Assembly (NCBI RefSeq): GCF_030651495.1
Contig: NZ_JAUSFI010000070.1
Coordinates: 1-64,000 of the forward strand
Direction of reading: 5' to 3'
Source: Undibacterium sp.
Lineage (GTDB): Bacteria; Pseudomonadota; Gammaproteobacteria; Burkholderiales; Burkholderiaceae_D
DNA length: 64,000 bases
Below are positions 1 to 9,347 of this stretch, piece by piece (the stretch's first letter is position 1; each line of letters starts with the position of its first letter). Under the pieces are notes generated by a model. The model made no database searches and was not told the origin of the DNA. It was given only the letters and a program-made list of their open reading frames with translations. A program made the position numbers and the translations under genes.

Positions 1-131
1 CGATGAAGCATCTGCGTGAAAGGCTGGTTAGCCTCCTCAATGACGAACGGCCCGGTCGAAAATACGACCGGGCCGTCAAGGCAAGACCAAACCGCTATGC
101 CGTTCGCGTTGTGCGAAAACCTGCTAACTGA
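1..131 (+). mobile_element. 3' end of an IS4-like transposase gene (partial, runs off left edge)
   Basis: Open frame to TGA at 129-131 reading ...MKHLRERLVSLLNDERPGRKYDRAVKARPNRYAVRVVRKPAN*; the 'R.Y.RAVK....Y' tail resembles IS4-family transposase C-termini. Contains a 12-bp perfect hairpin (47-58/65-76). Confidence 0.5.
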
Positions 132-594
132 ACGGCATTACACGTCTGGGGGGCACTTATTTCTTCACAGCGGATCTGCTTGAACGATCGGGCTGAGATA
201 ACAACTCTCGTCACGCCCCTAACTATGGACAAAAATATTCGCCGTCCCAGTAACAGCCCCAATCAACAACCCCGATCGGATCAATGTTCCAGCGGTTGGC
301 TGCGAAACCTAAAAAAACTCATCTCCAGCGTAAACCTGGACTCGCTGATGAGGTTTACGCCCTTGGCTAACTGATGACAAGCAAGCCATATTTCAGAAAT
401 ATGGTAAAAGTGCGAATAATTTACTATGGTGAGTTAATATCAAACTAGTCACCTCAAAGAGGATAATGACAAGCTTGTTTTGCGATCTGTGGGATTATCA
501 GCGCAAGCATAGCGAGGCCTGACACTGCGCCAGCAAAATTTTACGGATTAGGGTTGGATGATTATTTAATGATGATTATTTAATGGAGCGTCCC

Positions 595-1413
595 ATGTTC
601 AATAAATACAGCGTATTCGTCGGAACAGCGGCAGTTTTTATCCTATTTTCTGCTCAAGCACAGGTCACGACTGCAGATTTCAAGCCACCGGAGGAGTCAA
701 GCATACCTTCAGGACCCAAAGGCATCGCGATTCAAGAAGGCAGGAAATTGCTCACCGAGACGCATCAAAGACTGCCGAAAAATGTCGGCAACGGTCTTAC
801 TTGTGCAAACTGTCATCTCACTGCAGGGACAACGCCGAATGCGTCACCGTGGGTAGGCATTTGGGGCGTATTTCCAGAATATCGTTCACGTAGCGGAAAA
901 ATAAACTCGCTGCAAGAGCGCATCAATGATTGTTTTGAACGCTCTATGAATGGAAAAGCGCTGGTATACAACTCGGTTGAGATGAATAATATTCTGGCGT
1001 ACATGCAATGGCTGTCGACCGATGTGCCAACTGGCGTCAGTGTCAAAGGAAGAGGATTCGGACCGATCGATAGAAAGTTAACGGCGAATGTTAATCATGG
1101 AAAAGAAGTCTATGCATCGACCTGCGCCAGTTGTCATGGAGCAGATGGGCAAGGAATCAAGAACCCAGACGGGGGCTATACGTTTCCGCCACTTTGGGGG
1201 AAATATTCATTCAATGACGGTGCAGGCATGGCCAGAACCATGACGGCTGCCGCATTTGTAAAACACAATATGCCGCTCGGCAAGAGCGTGTCACTTACCG
1301 ACCAGGAGGCAATCGATGTGGCAGAATATTTTACGCATCAAGCACGACCTGTGTATGCGGGAAAAGCAAAAGACTGGCCTAAGGGCGATAGACCAGCAGA
1401 TGCCAGGAATTAA
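595..1413 (+). CDS. tsdA: Dihaem c-type cytochrome, thiosulfate dehydrogenase (TsdA)-like
   Basis: Signal peptide MFNKYSVFVGTAAVFILFSAQAQ; two CXXCH motifs (CANCH, CASCH); TsdA-like 'ERINDCFERSMNGK' and 'YMQWLSTDVPTG'. Start 595 preferred over 583 because GGAG at 585-588 fits as RBS. Confidence 0.65.
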   Translation: MFNKYSVFVGTAAVFILFSAQAQVTTADFKPPEESSIPSGPKGIAIQEGRKLLTETHQRLPKNVGNGLTCANCHLTAGTTPNASPWVGIWGVFPEYRSRSGKINSLQERINDCFERSMNGKALVYNSVEMNNILAYMQWLSTDVPTGVSVKGRGFGPIDRKLTANVNHGKEVYASTCASCHGADGQGIKNPDGGYTFPPLWGKYSFNDGAGMARTMTAAAFVKHNMPLGKSVSLTDQEAIDVAEYFTHQARPVYAGKAKDWPKGDRPADARN

Positions 1414-1810
1414 ATTATTTAAAGACAAAAAAACTCGCATCGTCACCACGCGTGGATGTTGCGCCAATACGACGTGCTGGACATGTGCGAGCTAAAGTGA
1501 TTGATTGGCATCAATGGCACAGCTTTTGTCTTTGCGCAAGTTCTCTATTTCTTGGAATAATTGCCATTCATTTTTCGGGCTGATTTTTTTCATTCAGTGT
1601 CGCGGTATGCATTATCATCTTGCCACATAGAATCAACTGGCAGCCTCCATGAACGGTCAATGGCGCATCTCGGCATTTTAATATTGTATTGACAACTATT
1701 ATGTGGCATTATAGGGCTACAATTCCCCGGCATACATAGAGCAATCCTTACTCCAGTAAACGTGGTGCATGCTGTTAAGCAGGTGTATGAAACGCATAAA
1801 AATGGAGTAC

Positions 1811-3142
1811 ATGATGAAGCAATCAATAGCAGACAGAATAAATCAAACCGGCGGCCGTACTAGTGGGTTCGATTACCTGCGGATCTTTCTTGCCGTTTCC
1901 GTAATCGCCATACACAGCACGAGCATAAGTTATGGCCGTGCTTATGATGCAACTATCTGGACAGGATTGGCTGCTGTTTTCGCCCATAGCATTCTCCCCA
2001 TATTTTTTGCTCTAAGTGGATTTCTTGTCGCAGGAAGTCTTGAACGATGCCCTACCCTAGTGTCGTTCTATGGGCTCCGCACCCTGCGGATCGTCCCGGC
2101 TCTGTTCGTTGAGGTCATGTTATCGGCGATCATCTTCGGCCCGATGCTTTCCACAATGGATCTGGCCTCCTATTTTTCAGCGCCAGAATTCCGCCTATAT
2201 TTCCTCAACATCATCGGCGATATTCATTATCTATTGCCGGGCGTCTTCACCAACAATCCTTTACCGGCTACAGTAAATGGGCAACTATGGACGGTACCAT
2301 TTGAGTTGGAATGCTATGTGGCGCTCGGCGCCTTGATTGCGGTAGGGATTACCAGTAAGCGCAAGGTACTGCTCGGGGTTATTATCTTTGGCCAATGCCT
2401 CTGGGCGTGGGAGGCATATAAGCGGGGCAATGCCGGCGAATTAGCGCCAGTGAACGGCCCAGTCCTGGTACTTTCCTTCCTGTCTGGCTTTTTATTTTTC
2501 CTATACCGAGATCTGATCATTCTCAGCAAAAGCCTTTTTATTCTTGCGACAACCGCCTGCGTCGGCTTACTTTTGCTTCAGCATGGCGCCTTTCTTGTCG
2601 CGATCCCGGCCACCTACATCACCGTCTATCTCGGCCTCTTAAACCCACCAAAGATCAAATACCTGCTTGCTGGCGACTACTCTTATGGACTCTATCTTTA
2701 TGGATACCCGATCCAACAAGCTTTCGCCTCAATGGGGTCATGGGCGCATCACTGGTATCTTAATCTCGCGGTGTCACTGTCGGCCGCGTTCGTGATCGCC
2801 TACATGTCGTGGAATTATATCGAAAAACCTACCTTGGCCCTACGACGTTACCTTCCGGAGATCGAACGAAAATTTGTGGCATTCGTCTATGGCGCATGGG
2901 GTACGATCAGAGCATTGGTTTGGGAAGACGTCGTTACTAAATTGCTCTCCCTGGCCATATTCGGAACGGGCATTGGATCGGCCATGTTACTACTCGACGC
3001 ACACGGGAGTCTCGGACTAATTAGTGCCCTGATGTGCTTTACATTAGGCGTAATGAAAACTCGATACAGGCGGTTTGCAGTGATCCGCCTGTCTGGCGGG
3101 AAAGAAAACGGCGAGCCCTTCGTTGCACCTAGAGAACGTTAA
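1811..3142 (+). CDS. Acyltransferase 3 family (OafA/YrhL-like) membrane protein
   Basis: N-term 'GFDYLRIFLAVSVIAIHS', multiple TM segments, 'GLYLYGYPIQQ' and 'WNYIEKP' typical of acyltransferase-3 proteins; GGAG RBS upstream. Confidence 0.85.
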   Translation: MMKQSIADRINQTGGRTSGFDYLRIFLAVSVIAIHSTSISYGRAYDATIWTGLAAVFAHSILPIFFALSGFLVAGSLERCPTLVSFYGLRTLRIVPALFVEVMLSAIIFGPMLSTMDLASYFSAPEFRLYFLNIIGDIHYLLPGVFTNNPLPATVNGQLWTVPFELECYVALGALIAVGITSKRKVLLGVIIFGQCLWAWEAYKRGNAGELAPVNGPVLVLSFLSGFLFFLYRDLIILSKSLFILATTACVGLLLLQHGAFLVAIPATYITVYLGLLNPPKIKYLLAGDYSYGLYLYGYPIQQAFASMGSWAHHWYLNLAVSLSAAFVIAYMSWNYIEKPTLALRRYLPEIERKFVAFVYGAWGTIRALVWEDVVTKLLSLAIFGTGIGSAMLLLDAHGSLGLISALMCFTLGVMKTRYRRFAVIRLSGGKENGEPFVAPRER

Positions 3143-3453
3143 TAAGCTCAGCGACCATAAAAATTCAACAAGCTTCCAAGCAATGTTTCTCATTTGGTGC
3201 AAGCTACGTTTGTATCAAAAATTGAATCCATCGCACTGTGGTTTTGGCAATACGTGGTCGCCTTCGATTGCGCAAACTTAGTCTAGTGCAATTGGTGCGC
3301 ATGGCGCACTACACAAATTACAACTTGGTAGGAAGTTTCAAGTGCCAGACCTGCCCTTGGAGTTTTTAGCCATATTTTAACTATTTTAAAAAATTTCCCG
3401 GGAGGACTTAGCCAAACAGGCTTTGTTTAGTCGGGCACCAACAGAAAATAACT

Positions 3454-3768
3454 ATGATAGACGCACTAATAGCCGGACGCATGTATGGCCACGCAGAGGA
3501 ACGCAACGGGCAAGCCGGCTCAGCCTACGTTACCTGCAAGGTACGCGCCGCAACCGACGACGGCGAGTTGATCTTCTGTAACGTCATCGCCTTCAATGAT
3601 GAGGTGCGTAGCGCGCTGCTGGCGCTGGACGATGGCGATAGCCTGTCACTGTCGGGTGCGCTGACACCTAAGGTCTGGACCGACAAGCAGGGCAATGTCA
3701 GACCCGCGCTAGACCTGATCGCGCATGCGGTGCTGAGCGCTTATCCAGTCACACGCAAGCAAGACTAG
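3454..3768 (+). CDS. Stand-alone single-stranded DNA-binding (OB-fold)-like protein, 104 aa
   Basis: 'MIDALIAGRMYG...SAYVTCKVRA...FCNVIAFNDEVRSALLALDDGDSLSLSGALTPKVWTDKQGNVRPALDLIAHAVLS' resembles the SSB core. Confidence 0.6.
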   Translation: MIDALIAGRMYGHAEERNGQAGSAYVTCKVRAATDDGELIFCNVIAFNDEVRSALLALDDGDSLSLSGALTPKVWTDKQGNVRPALDLIAHAVLSAYPVTRKQD

Positions 3769-3779
3769 CATTGACACAC

Positions 3780-5840
3780 CTAGGATTTCCACTCCGGTAG
3801 CTCAAAGAAAAAGGTGGTGCCAACATCGGTTTGGCTATCAAAACCGATGCGGCCGCCAAGCAACTCGACGATGGCCCGTGAAATGCTCAGACCTAGCCCG
3901 GTGCCGCCTTTTTGGCGCGCATCGGATGAGTCAGCCTGGGAGAATTTTTGAAAAATCCGGGTGTGGAATTCATGAGGAATGCCTGGCCCCTGATCACGCA
4001 CTTCAACCCGCACCCCGAGGCCAGCACGCGACACATGAACCTCGACCACGCTATCTGCGGGCGAAAATTTCATCGCATTCGATAACAGGTTGGTAATGAC
4101 TTGGGTCAGGCGGTCACTATCAGCATGAATCTTGAGATTATCGTCAGGAAAATGCAGGTGCAAACTGACGTTGCGTGCGACGCCAAACCCTTCGTTGACC
4201 GCCAGTGTTTGCACCATCAGGGGCTTGAGCTCAACTATCTGCAAATTGAGCTTAATCTTACCTGCTTCAATTTTTTCGATGTCCAGTATATCGTTGATGA
4301 GTCGGATCAAACGCTCGCAATTGTTTTTGGCAATTTCTACCAGCGACTTGATTGCCTTAGGCAGTTCGCCGGCCACACCACCCGAGATCAGACCCAGTGA
4401 ACCACGGATAGAGGTAAGCGGCGTGCGCAACTCGTGGCTGACGGTGGAGACGAACTCATTTTTCATGTGGTCTATGCGCTTGAGTTCGGTAATGTCGCTG
4501 GACAGTGCGTAAAAACCGATGACTTGACCATTTTTATCACCGTCTTGATCGCCACCGAAACGTGGAAAATAGTGGGTGGCATAATCCCGCAGTTCGCCAC
4601 TGGAGGTTTTCTGAGTGCGTTCGTAATCGACCGGGTAACCCGCCAGGACTTGCTCGACCCGGGGGCGGACTATTTCATATAACTCGTCACCCATCACTTC
4701 GCGCATGGTTTTGTTCTCGATCTGCATGGATGACAGGCCAAAGCTTTTTTCATAGGCCCGGTTATGAAAGCGAAAGCGCTGTTCGACATCGACATAGGCA
4801 ATCATGGCAGGTACCGCGTCTGTGATTAAACGCAATTGCGCTTCGCTGTTGTATAACCGTGTACTCACATCACGCGCTTCTTGCTCCGAATGGACTAACT
4901 TGCGCACCAAAGGCGTCACCAAATAATTCAGCAGCAACATGCCAAGCAGCACCAGCGCCAGCAGTAGCGGCGCGATGAACTTTAACTGTGAGGTTACTGG
5001 CTGATACAGTTCCGCCTGATCGATTTTCATCACAAGACCCAATCCTAGCGAGCTTATCGGCGCATAGGCGGCAATCACTTGTTCGCGACGGTAATCCTTG
5101 GCAAAAATAATACCGGTTTCGCCGCTCAGGGCGTAATTCATCGGCAATGGTTTTCCCTCGATCACCCGAGCCAGATGCTTAAACTGCTTTCCGGAAACCG
5201 CGGCCAGAAAACAGTGCATGCTTTTTTCATCGTTTTCCGCAGGTGCGCACATGGCGAATTCATCAGTTTTACCATTGGCAGCGGCATCGTTAAAGACGCG
5301 CGTCAGCAGCGGCAAGCTCGCTTGCACCATGAGCGTACCAACACGGTGGCCTTGTTCGTCGAAAACACCCTGTGTGGTATGAAGAGAAAGTTGCCCGTCC
5401 CACAATAAAAAAGTACGATTTTTTGTTTTCAGAGGAACGCGCAGATCATACTTATGTGAAAACGTCCCTGCACTCGCCACTTCACGACCCTGCACATCGT
5501 AAAAAGACATCCCTGTGAAGCCAGTCAGCAGAAATGATTGGGCTGCCTTTTGCATTTCGACCGCAGCGCTGGGATGGTCTTGCGTCGATTCAAGCAATTT
5601 CAGATTTTGAATCAAATAAGGACGGGTAGCGACTGTCCGTGCATTGATTAGTACATGTTCAATCTGGCTTTCAAACAAACGGACATTACTCTGCAATGAT
5701 GCCTGCAGGCTTTTACTGAGAACCGACTCCGCCTGCCGCTGCATCACGATATAAACGGAGATACCTGCGACCAGAGTCAATGCCATCAGAAGAAGCCCGC
5801 CGATAATACTAATTCTATGGTCCTGTCGCTTGAAAAACAA
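3780..5840 (-). CDS. Cache/PAS-containing sensor histidine kinase
   Basis: N-terminal TM plus extracytoplasmic sensor, PAS region, H-box 'STVSHELRTPLTSIRGSLGL', HATPase motifs 'RDQGPGIP' and 'GGTGLGLSISR'. Confidence 0.88.
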   Translation of the reverse strand: MFFKRQDHRISIIGGLLLMALTLVAGISVYIVMQRQAESVLSKSLQASLQSNVRLFESQIEHVLINARTVATRPYLIQNLKLLESTQDHPSAAVEMQKAAQSFLLTGFTGMSFYDVQGREVASAGTFSHKYDLRVPLKTKNRTFLLWDGQLSLHTTQGVFDEQGHRVGTLMVQASLPLLTRVFNDAAANGKTDEFAMCAPAENDEKSMHCFLAAVSGKQFKHLARVIEGKPLPMNYALSGETGIIFAKDYRREQVIAAYAPISSLGLGLVMKIDQAELYQPVTSQLKFIAPLLLALVLLGMLLLNYLVTPLVRKLVHSEQEARDVSTRLYNSEAQLRLITDAVPAMIAYVDVEQRFRFHNRAYEKSFGLSSMQIENKTMREVMGDELYEIVRPRVEQVLAGYPVDYERTQKTSSGELRDYATHYFPRFGGDQDGDKNGQVIGFYALSSDITELKRIDHMKNEFVSTVSHELRTPLTSIRGSLGLISGGVAGELPKAIKSLVEIAKNNCERLIRLINDILDIEKIEAGKIKLNLQIVELKPLMVQTLAVNEGFGVARNVSLHLHFPDDNLKIHADSDRLTQVITNLLSNAMKFSPADSVVEVHVSRAGLGVRVEVRDQGPGIPHEFHTRIFQKFSQADSSDARQKGGTGLGLSISRAIVELLGGRIGFDSQTDVGTTFFFELPEWKS

Positions 5841-6124
5841 ATCCGTCTCCTCTATTTTTATTATTGATTCAGCCGTAAATCTGGACTTTTATCGATTTCA
5901 TACTATGGCAAGGATTGGCTCAGAGTCAAGAAATTAATCCCGCAGCCATCAATGAGACTATCTGCCAAGCGTGTACGCCGTGATGAAAGTGAGACTTGGT
6001 AGCCGCGATATAAAAATCAACGAATACCTGATGAATGGATTTTTCTGCCGAACGGATGTACGTCCATTGATATGCACGTCGAACATGATTTGCGTAAAAG
6101 TTGGGCCTGCCCGTATTAAAGTAC

Positions 6125-6664
6125 TTAGCGACCGCAGTGTAAGGGGAACCACTGTTCGCAACTATACTGCGAGCCTTCGTTGCTCATCGTACTGGAATAT
6201 AGTACAAACCCTGCCACCGCTACCTCGGGCAAGTCCAGCATCGCGCTGCTGGCCATAAACTGGGAAATCACTTGGGCTGGCACTGCCGGCTTGCATCGGG
6301 CTAGCGTAATGTGTGGCGTATAACGGCGCGCTTCCGGCCGAAATCCGGGGCTGGACAAGGCGAGGCCGACAGCCATACGCAACGCCAGCAAAGCCTCATT
6401 GACTTCTACTCCGGCCCATAGCGTCAAGCCGCCGTTGGCGCGAAACTGCCCCAATCCCGCCAGCCGGAACGAAAAAGGTTGCGCCCGAACCGTCTGCAGC
6501 GCATCGATAACCGGTGAAATAGCGGCCTCGCCGATAAAGTGCAAGGTCAGGTGCATTTGCGTCATGCTGATCAGCTTGAGCCCGGTGCACGGCGACGGCT
6601 GCAGACGCGCCAGTTTGGCGCTGACCTGCGCTGGCAGATCAATCGCGACGAATAACCTGGACAT
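6125..6664 (-). CDS. thpR: RNA 2',3'-cyclic phosphodiesterase (LigT/ThpR family)
   Basis: Two HxTx motifs 'HLTLHFIG' and 'HITLARCK'; N-term 'MSRLFVAIDLP'. Internal ATG at 6664 chosen over the upstream TTG. Confidence 0.85.
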   Translation of the reverse strand: MSRLFVAIDLPAQVSAKLARLQPSPCTGLKLISMTQMHLTLHFIGEAAISPVIDALQTVRAQPFSFRLAGLGQFRANGGLTLWAGVEVNEALLALRMAVGLALSSPGFRPEARRYTPHITLARCKPAVPAQVISQFMASSAMLDLPEVAVAGFVLYSSTMSNEGSQYSCEQWFPLHCGR

Positions 6665-6938
6665 TGATATCCTCCCTGGAAAAACAATTGTAGCCTGTCG
6701 CTTTACCTGATGCTGCAAAATAAATACCGGCTGCTGACATTAACTATTATTGCGGCCTTGCCATAGCCGTCTATAATAATATTGCTTGATGACATTTTTA
6801 TCTATCACAAGGTTTAGTAATGTTTTCGCGACAGCTGGCTAGCGCCGTGGCACAATCGGCAACGGGTTCAATTCATAGCGAATGCCAAACTAGCTCAATA
6901 ACACCATATCAAACCAAGCACTCTGAGAGGATAGCGTT

Positions 6939-7775
6939 ATGGACAGGCTTCAGATCTTTAAAGACATTGCGGCACAGGCAAGTCGGGGTGAATTGACCTT
7001 CCCAACAAATGTGAATGCGTCACTTAAACTGCAGCAGGCGCTGGATGACCCGAATTGTCACATTGATGCGGCTGCCAAGCTGGTGATAGCTGACCCGCTG
7101 CTATCAGCGCGCACGGTGGCGATTGCCAATTCTGCCGCCTACAATCGCGCAGGTAATGAAATTACCAATGTGAAGGTGGCGGTTAGTCGACTCGGTTTTC
7201 GCACTCTTAAATCTTTGGTCGCTTCTGTCATCGTACGCCAACTGGACAGCAAGATCACCGACCCAGGACTGAAGCTGAAAGCCGCTCAGTTATGGGAACA
7301 TTCGGCGCATGTATCGGCTTTGGCCCAAGTCATCGCCAGACGTGTCACCAAGGTGGATGCGGATACGGCCATGTTTGCGGGTATCGTGCACGAAGTGGGT
7401 GGGTTTTACCTGCTTTCGCGCGCGCAAGAATTTCCGGGGTTGCTTGACGGCGACCCTGAAGACTGGGTTGAATATGGTGAGAAACTAATCGGACGCGGCG
7501 TACTGAAAAAACTGGGAGTGCCAGATGCCGTCATGACCGCGGTCGAAGCGCTCTGGCACGGCGTCAGCACCATACCACCGGAAACCTTGGGTGATACCCT
7601 GTTGCTTGCCAACGACCTGGCACGGGTGGTGTCGCCATTGCATGAAAAAGAAAACGTCTCATTAAGGCGGGAGGCGGTAAATATTAATTTTGAGATTGAA
7701 GACGGAACTTTACAAAGCATCCTGCAGGAATCCGAAGAAGAAATTGAATCACTGACAGCGGCATTGCTGGTATAG
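6939..7775 (+). CDS. HDOD domain protein
   Basis: HDOD-like 'LIADPLLSARTVAIANSAAYNRAG..ITNVKVAVSRLGFRTLKSLV' and 'AGIVHEVGGFYLL'; GAGAGG RBS. Confidence 0.85.
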   Translation: MDRLQIFKDIAAQASRGELTFPTNVNASLKLQQALDDPNCHIDAAAKLVIADPLLSARTVAIANSAAYNRAGNEITNVKVAVSRLGFRTLKSLVASVIVRQLDSKITDPGLKLKAAQLWEHSAHVSALAQVIARRVTKVDADTAMFAGIVHEVGGFYLLSRAQEFPGLLDGDPEDWVEYGEKLIGRGVLKKLGVPDAVMTAVEALWHGVSTIPPETLGDTLLLANDLARVVSPLHEKENVSLRREAVNINFEIEDGTLQSILQESEEEIESLTAALLV

Positions 7776-8461
7776 CGGGCGCATCAACAAGAACCTGAAT
7801 TATCGCAGCAGCGCGAAATAAGCTGCTCCTCGCCGTACTAAAACGCTGTTGAGTAGCCGCGGCTTGCGCATCAGCGAACGTGCGTTATCTCGTAGAGTGC
7901 GCTATGCGCGTCGCCTCACCTGATGCTGCAAAATAAATACCCATTGTTGATCTTAAATCATGGGTGCGCGCAGCGTGCCCGACAAATATCCCTTACCCCA
8001 CACGCAACATCGATGCTGCCAGCAAGCCAGATGGCTGCAAAGCGGTATGGATGGTGCGCATTGGCTTGCCTGTTTTTAAAAAATATTAGACGGAAATATC
8101 ACCGACTTAAGCAGGCAAATCCTGGTCTTTGCAGAGATGAAGTATTTGCAGAGATTGCCCTTCGTTTGTACTTGACGCCATACAATCACGCGCTACCGTA
8201 TCAATTTAACATCAGCAAAGAAAAAAAACACCCCGCCATTAAGCTGGGCTCAGTTTAACTTTGCAAAGTTAACATAAATATACGACAATTTATGCGTATA
8301 AAACCTATAAAAATCAACGGGGTGGTATTACGTTCTTTTTTCAAAATCCCTAAATTTAAAAATGGCATCTTTGATTTTTAGTTGAGCGAAAAAAATGGCA
8401 TCAAGTTCTGATGATTTAATGGAGAACCTAAGTTTTTTTACCGAGATGCAAGGAGAGCACT

Positions 8462-9313
8462 TTGGAAAATAATAAAAGTGTGATCGAATTAGCCATGGAA
8501 AGGGTCGCCAGAGAGGCTGCAAGAAAAGCGCTAACTTCAGACCCTGGAACATCGGATGCATTGGTGCAACGTCAACGCAAGACAGATTGGACGCAGACAC
8601 TGCGTGCTGAACCCGCCACCACTGAACTGCACAGCGCTTCCCCGCAACGATCAGAAGTTCAGCCATCGAGACCCCAAAATGATGCTATTCCCAGTGCATT
8701 ATGCGACGTAGACACGCACACAACTGATCGTCGTTTCGGATTCGGCACGCAAACACTTGTCTTAGCGGTTGCTATCGCAGTCTTAATTGGCGTCGGCGCG
8801 ATGATGCTGATGACACCGACTGCCCGGAAAAACATGCTATTTTTGCCACCAATTAAGCTGTCCAATATTGCGGCGATAGCATCAGCGCCAGCAGCATCAA
8901 TACCGGCGACTGCAACAATTACAGAATTTCCAAAAACGGCACAGTATGAGGGGGAATCGCAGGCCCGTTTTCTGCTCGAACGTTGGCGACAGGCATGGAC
9001 GCAGCGTGATATTGAAGCTTATTTGCATTGCTACAGCCAAAATTTTGTCCCTGCAGATGGTCAGTCACGCGCCAGCTGGGAGAGCGCAAGACGAAAAAAC
9101 CTGTCAAGCCGTTCCAACATTAGCGTCAATATCAGCAAGCTAACCACAGAACGGACTGCCGACGATCAGATCAAGGTATTTTTTGTCCAAGACTATGCCT
9201 CTGGCACATATCAGGAAAATGCACGTCCCAAAATGCTATTGATGTCACGTACCGGCGAAGATTGGAAAATCATCAGTGAAAGACAGATTGCGCGACCTGC
9301 TGCGGTGAAATAA
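8462..9313 (+). CDS. Membrane-anchored protein with C-terminal NTF2/Cds6-like domain
   Basis: TTG start preceded by AAGGAGAG; one TM segment (LVLAVAIAVLIGVGAMMLM) and C-term 'FLLERWRQAWTQRDIEAYLHCYSQNFVPADGQSRASWESARRKNLSSRSNISVNI'. Confidence 0.6.
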   Translation: MENNKSVIELAMERVAREAARKALTSDPGTSDALVQRQRKTDWTQTLRAEPATTELHSASPQRSEVQPSRPQNDAIPSALCDVDTHTTDRRFGFGTQTLVLAVAIAVLIGVGAMMLMTPTARKNMLFLPPIKLSNIAAIASAPAASIPATATITEFPKTAQYEGESQARFLLERWRQAWTQRDIEAYLHCYSQNFVPADGQSRASWESARRKNLSSRSNISVNISKLTTERTADDQIKVFFVQDYASGTYQENARPKMLLMSRTGEDWKIISERQIARPAAVK

Positions 9314-9347
9314 AATGCCAAGTGTTAATTGCATGATTAAAACAGCG

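Noticed and set aside
180-374. 64-aa ORF after the transposase remnant
   Set aside because: No recognisable domain or RBS; likely non-coding IS-flanking sequence.
1590-1826. 78-aa Cys-rich minus-strand ORF
   Set aside because: Overlaps the acyltransferase gene start on the opposite strand; composition scattered, no RBS or domain evidence.
3284-3311. GTGCGCATGGCGCAC palindromic stretch
   Set aside because: Short and GC-simple, not followed by a T-run; similar GTGCGC-rich sequence is also seen near 7901-7980. Not enough structure to call.
7923-8258. 111-aa ORF downstream of the HDOD gene
   Set aside because: Begins within the duplicated 24-bp repeat, lacks a clear RBS and recognisable domain; not supportable as a gene from sequence alone.
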